Origin: Baylisascaris procyonis
Taxonomy: Eukaryota; Nematoda; Chromadorea; Rhabditida; Ascarididae
Length of the DNA stretch: 64,000 nt
NCBI GenBank assembly: GCA_037389465.1
Contig: JAZARR010000179.1
Location: 4,622,501-4,686,500, forward strand
Reading direction: 5' to 3'
Positions 60,778 to 64,000 of this stretch are shown here, one piece after another. Each line of letters starts with the position of its first letter. Position 1 is the first letter of the stretch. A program made the translations under genes and the position numbers. The notes below the pieces were generated by a model. The model did not search any database. It had not been told where the DNA came from and saw nothing but the letters and a program-made list of their open reading frames with translations.

Positions 60778-63700
60778 GAGATGCGTGATGATCATCAAAA
60801 AGGATTTCGGCTAATGCAATCATCTAGCTGCACGCTTCATTTTGATTATAAACTGTTGAGTTGTTTTATTTTTCCATAATTAGTTGCTATTAAGGGGAAG
60901 GGTCTTATTTCTTTGGCAGCCAATTTTTATGAATAATAAGCTTGCTTTGGGGGCTGCTAAGATGTGGATCGCCGAAGATCGAATATAGGGGAGGAGGGAA
61001 GTGAAAAGAAAAAGAAAGATGCGATTAATGAATAATTTCCATTGCTATTGGTTTCAATTTTTAATGTTATTTTTTCAATTATAACTATTTGTTGTTGAGT
61101 ATATAAATGATATACTTGATATTTGCTTATCACTTCATAATATTGCATTATTGTTACAAATGTATTTTTTTTTTTTGTTTGTTTGTTTCTTATTAATGTT
61201 ATGAGAAATGTTTCACTACATCGTTCGTTTATTTTTTTTTATTCATTTGGCTAATTTTTTTTTAGTTAAGGGGGGGGATAATCAATCCTATTTTACCATT
61301 ACTGAAATTAATTCGTTTTCTCTATGATTGCTTGATTTATAGTGAAACTAGTTGGTCGTTTTGTTTTTGGAATAGAGTAGATGAATAGCACAGTTCCCTT
61401 CCTTCGTTTCCGGATGAGAGGGATTGAAGGCGAGAGGAAGATTTCGTTTTTTTTTTCATGTCTCTTATATTTTATAATGCGCTATTTTCAGTGTTGAAAA
61501 TATTTCTGCTTTTGTTGTTCATTCTTTTTCAAATCTATTGTTTATTCTTGTGTTGCATTGACTAGATGCGTGATTATTATGAATATGTAGTAAGGGAGAT
61601 ATGCCATCTGGCAACGAGTTGCGATAATGGGGAGCTGTCATGTTGTTGTCAGGATCGAAGATCCGAGAGGTGGGGGAAGGGAGGATGGGACAGGAAGAAT
61701 TCCTCGCTTCGTTTCTGATATTAGTCACATTATAATTTTCACCATTGATTTCATGTAAACTCAAATCCATTTTGTATTCAAATATTTCTTTTCATTATTA
61801 CGGTACACATCTTGTGGAAGCTGTTGATTTGTTATTCTATAAGTAAAGTAATTGTTTGAAGCAGTTTTCAATCATCGTTCTCTGTTGGTCCATTTCCCAC
61901 CAAACAATATGGTTTCTTAATAAAGCATTTGATTAGAGATGTTATTTAAATAATCTCTATAATTCTGCTACTATATAGTTTAGTTAGCAATGATTGAGAG
62001 GGATACATTATAACTATGAGATGCCTTCTTTGATATTCTCACCATTGTTATGTCGACGTTAATGGTCGGATCGGATGTTGTCCCTACCAACCACCTCACG
62101 TATCTATGAGTTTTTCCTTGTCGAATTCTCCCCTATATATGTTGGAATAAATACGCTTCCACACGGGATATGGTGGAATCAAAAGAAGTGCGGATGGGGA
62201 AGTGGCGATCGGGATGCGACGGACGATCCGAAGGTAGTGGAAACAAGACTCTGTCATTGCGACTGTGAGAGGTCGAAAACAGTCTTGCAGGACCTTTTTA
62301 GATGATATGAGGTCTGTTTGTGGTCGAAGATGATCTTCGTTGACTAAAACAACCTAAAACAGCTAGAACAAATAAGATTCCGATTGATAGCACTGGTATA
62401 CAGAAGAGGGTAATTGTGAGTTCAACTTCACCTCATCTTATGAAGGACCGAATTCGCATGGAAAAAATGAAGACTGCAAAGAAGCGGCGATACTTTTTCT
62501 TGTTGATCTTCCTTCTTTAACCGAAGAGTTGATGAAACCCATCTTGGAGATCCTCTTTTTTCACGTTCTTCCAATATCTGAAAGGTATTTTGTTCCTTGT
62601 TTTATTAGAGCCATAATCTGTCGTTTTCATCACTTCGAAGCTGTTTGTGCGAAGGATTTCATATGAAACGACCTTCAAAAAAATAAATAAATAAATAAAT
62701 TGATATAGTTATGGATGGATTAATTTAGATTGGGTTTTGATAATAGGAACCTTATTGATAGTTAAGATGGATATGACATCATGAATCCATCGGAAATTGA
62801 CCCCCATTTGGCAAGAGTGCATTGTAGGATTGTTGAAACATGCTAGTGAATGTTTTATGGATCCACTATATTGTGCGCAACCTGTCGGACGAACAATATT
62901 TGTATTTGGTGTGTGTATCATTGGTTGTTGGTGATTCTTTCGCATTTCTTCGATAAGAAAACTATATTGACAGATGTGTTGGAAAACAATATTTTATCCT
63001 CAAAAATTGCTATTTTTTATTTGAAAGCATTTCAACGAATAGAAAATATTTAAGGTTGGATTGCTTTTGCGTTACTCTGCAACCTTCTATAGTCGTATCA
63101 TTCCATAGCGCTCTCCATCTAGGAATCTAGAGTGATGTGACCACCAATCACAAAAATAAATTATTTGAAATTTAAAAAAAAATTTCCTTTCGTTCTACAA
63201 CGTTGTTTTCAAGTGATTTCCCCATGATATAGCGATTCTAATTTTCGATAGTCAGACAACAACTTCTTTGCTGGGTCATCCACGCCACCGTGACCAGTTT
63301 TACTTACCTTTTCTCTAAATTTTTCCCTTCTTCTTGCTTCCCTTATTTATGTCCTATACCCCCACTTCCCTTTCGTATTCAATTCGCATCGCTCTTTACT
63401 CCTCGGTTCACTATTTATCGTTTACTTGGCTTATATCATCTCTTCGTTTATTGTGTTTGCGATATGCATTTCGTTGTGTGCCATACTTGTTTTTTTTTTT
63501 TAGTTTCTTCGTTGTTTTTGGTGGTATTCCCATCTTTCAACCCATTGGGTAAGCGATATATTGACAGCTGTTTACATATATTACTACTGTGCATATAGCA
63601 TGCTTAGATCTATTGTTGTTTATGAGTGAAATTTTCATATTCAGAAAAAAAAATGTGGCCTAACCTTCTTTCCTTCCTCCCCATCCCCTCCCTTTCTCAC

Positions 63701-63867
63701 TCATACTCCTCCTCTCCCTCCCATGGGTCCACGTCGTCACACAGCAATATTTTCTAAAAATCAGTGACTTTCTTAACAAATATTTTATAAGTTATGAATG
63801 ATTTAAATGAAAGCGTTCGATTTTAAATAATCTCTTCAACTGAAAAAAATATCCAGAATACCTTTTT
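60778..63867. other. Intergenic, no sure gene
   Basis: This 3.1-kb stretch lies between the end of one plus-strand gene and the leader of the next. Minus-strand open frames at 61770-61519 (MDLSLHEINGENYNVTNIRN at its start) and 62945-62709, and a plus one at 62075-62305, have fair composition but no splice partners. An (AAAT)n run is at 62680-62700. C/T-rich pyrimidine tracts stand near 63660-63720, ahead of the next gene. Confidence 0.4.
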
Positions 63868-63917
63868 TCAGAAGATGGTGGTCACTTGACAAAGGTGAAG
63901 GCACTACGAAGTGAACA

Positions 63918-64000
63918 ATGTTGCCGAATGGTTTGCTTGGTGCACCAACACCGGGTCCATCAGGGATCACTACCCCTCATCCTACATTGCCGTCAGTTTA
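63918..64000 (+). CDS. Probable first coding exon of a gene leaving the window (partial)
   Basis: A strong acceptor (CCTTTTTTCAG, ending at 63871) is followed by a 46-nt leader and ATG at 63918. The frame is open to the window edge: MLPNGLLGAPTPGPSGIT, then a Pro/Thr-rich stretch. This low-complexity start is typical of transcription or RNA-associated regulators, but no domain is visible yet. The acceptor may be a trans-splice site. A second frame through the same sequence is also open and cannot be excluded. Confidence 0.42.
   Translation, partial: MLPNGLLGAPTPGPSGITTPHPTLPSV

Noticed and set aside
61519..61770. 83-aa minus-strand frame
   Set aside because: Fair composition and a stop in place, but no upstream exon or promoter evidence; not enough to call a gene.
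62075..62305. 76-aa plus-strand frame with Cys/Asp/Arg content
   Set aside because: No acceptor in phase and no recognisable domain.

Overview
The window looks like a stretch of nematode nuclear genome. It is AT-rich and spliced. Introns range from roughly 300 bp to about 2 kb, and most acceptors read TTTCAG or TTNCAG. The best-conserved gene, a DDX5/DDX17-type DEAD-box helicase, matches my memory of the nematode member of that family most closely. Two genes have an acceptor in the 5' leader shortly before the start codon, as trans-spliced nematode genes often do. I ran no database search, so the nematode assignment is an inference. All gene models were built by hand from ORFs, splice sites and reading-phase continuity.

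Layout. (1) 0.15-6.3 kb, minus strand: a secreted-then-membrane protein of 507 aa with a 12-residue proline repeat. (2) 9.6-10.5 kb, plus: a small zinc-ribbon protein of 94 aa. (3) About 11.8-12.6 kb, minus: coding-like but frame-broken sequence next to a perfect 24-bp hairpin. (4) 15.0-33.3 kb, plus: one large gene of 23 exons, reconstructed in phase throughout (1324 aa). It has a basic patch, a long coiled coil, a proline-rich part and an RS/RE/RD-rich C-terminal half, and a possible alternative last exon at 35.1 kb. Its introns hold a 32-bp minisatellite, a retroelement-like scrap and a 31-bp tandem repeat. (5) 36.5-46.8 kb, plus: the DDX5/17 helicase, 12 exons, 549 aa, with all motifs intact. 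Its 1.9-kb intron 9 holds unusually long open frames on both strands, possibly a nested gene. (6) 46.8-51.5 kb: no intact gene. There is coding-like debris, a 62-bp near-palindrome and a pair of GC-rich inverted repeats about 0.8 kb apart. (7) 51.5-54.9 kb, plus: a small basic protein of 135 aa, 4 exons. (8) 58.8-60.8 kb, plus: the last three exons of another gene whose 5' part I could not find. (9) At the right edge, plus: the probable first coding exon of a gene that runs out of the window.

The plus-strand genes follow one another with gaps of about 3-5 kb, so there is no sign of an operon. The helicase and the RS-rich coiled-coil protein both suggest nuclear RNA work, but nothing in the sequence shows that the neighbours act together. 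The most useful points are the complete model of the large, unfamiliar gene, the stop-poor helicase intron, the inverted-repeat pair upstream of the 51.5-kb gene, and the set of introns ending in AAG rather than CAG.
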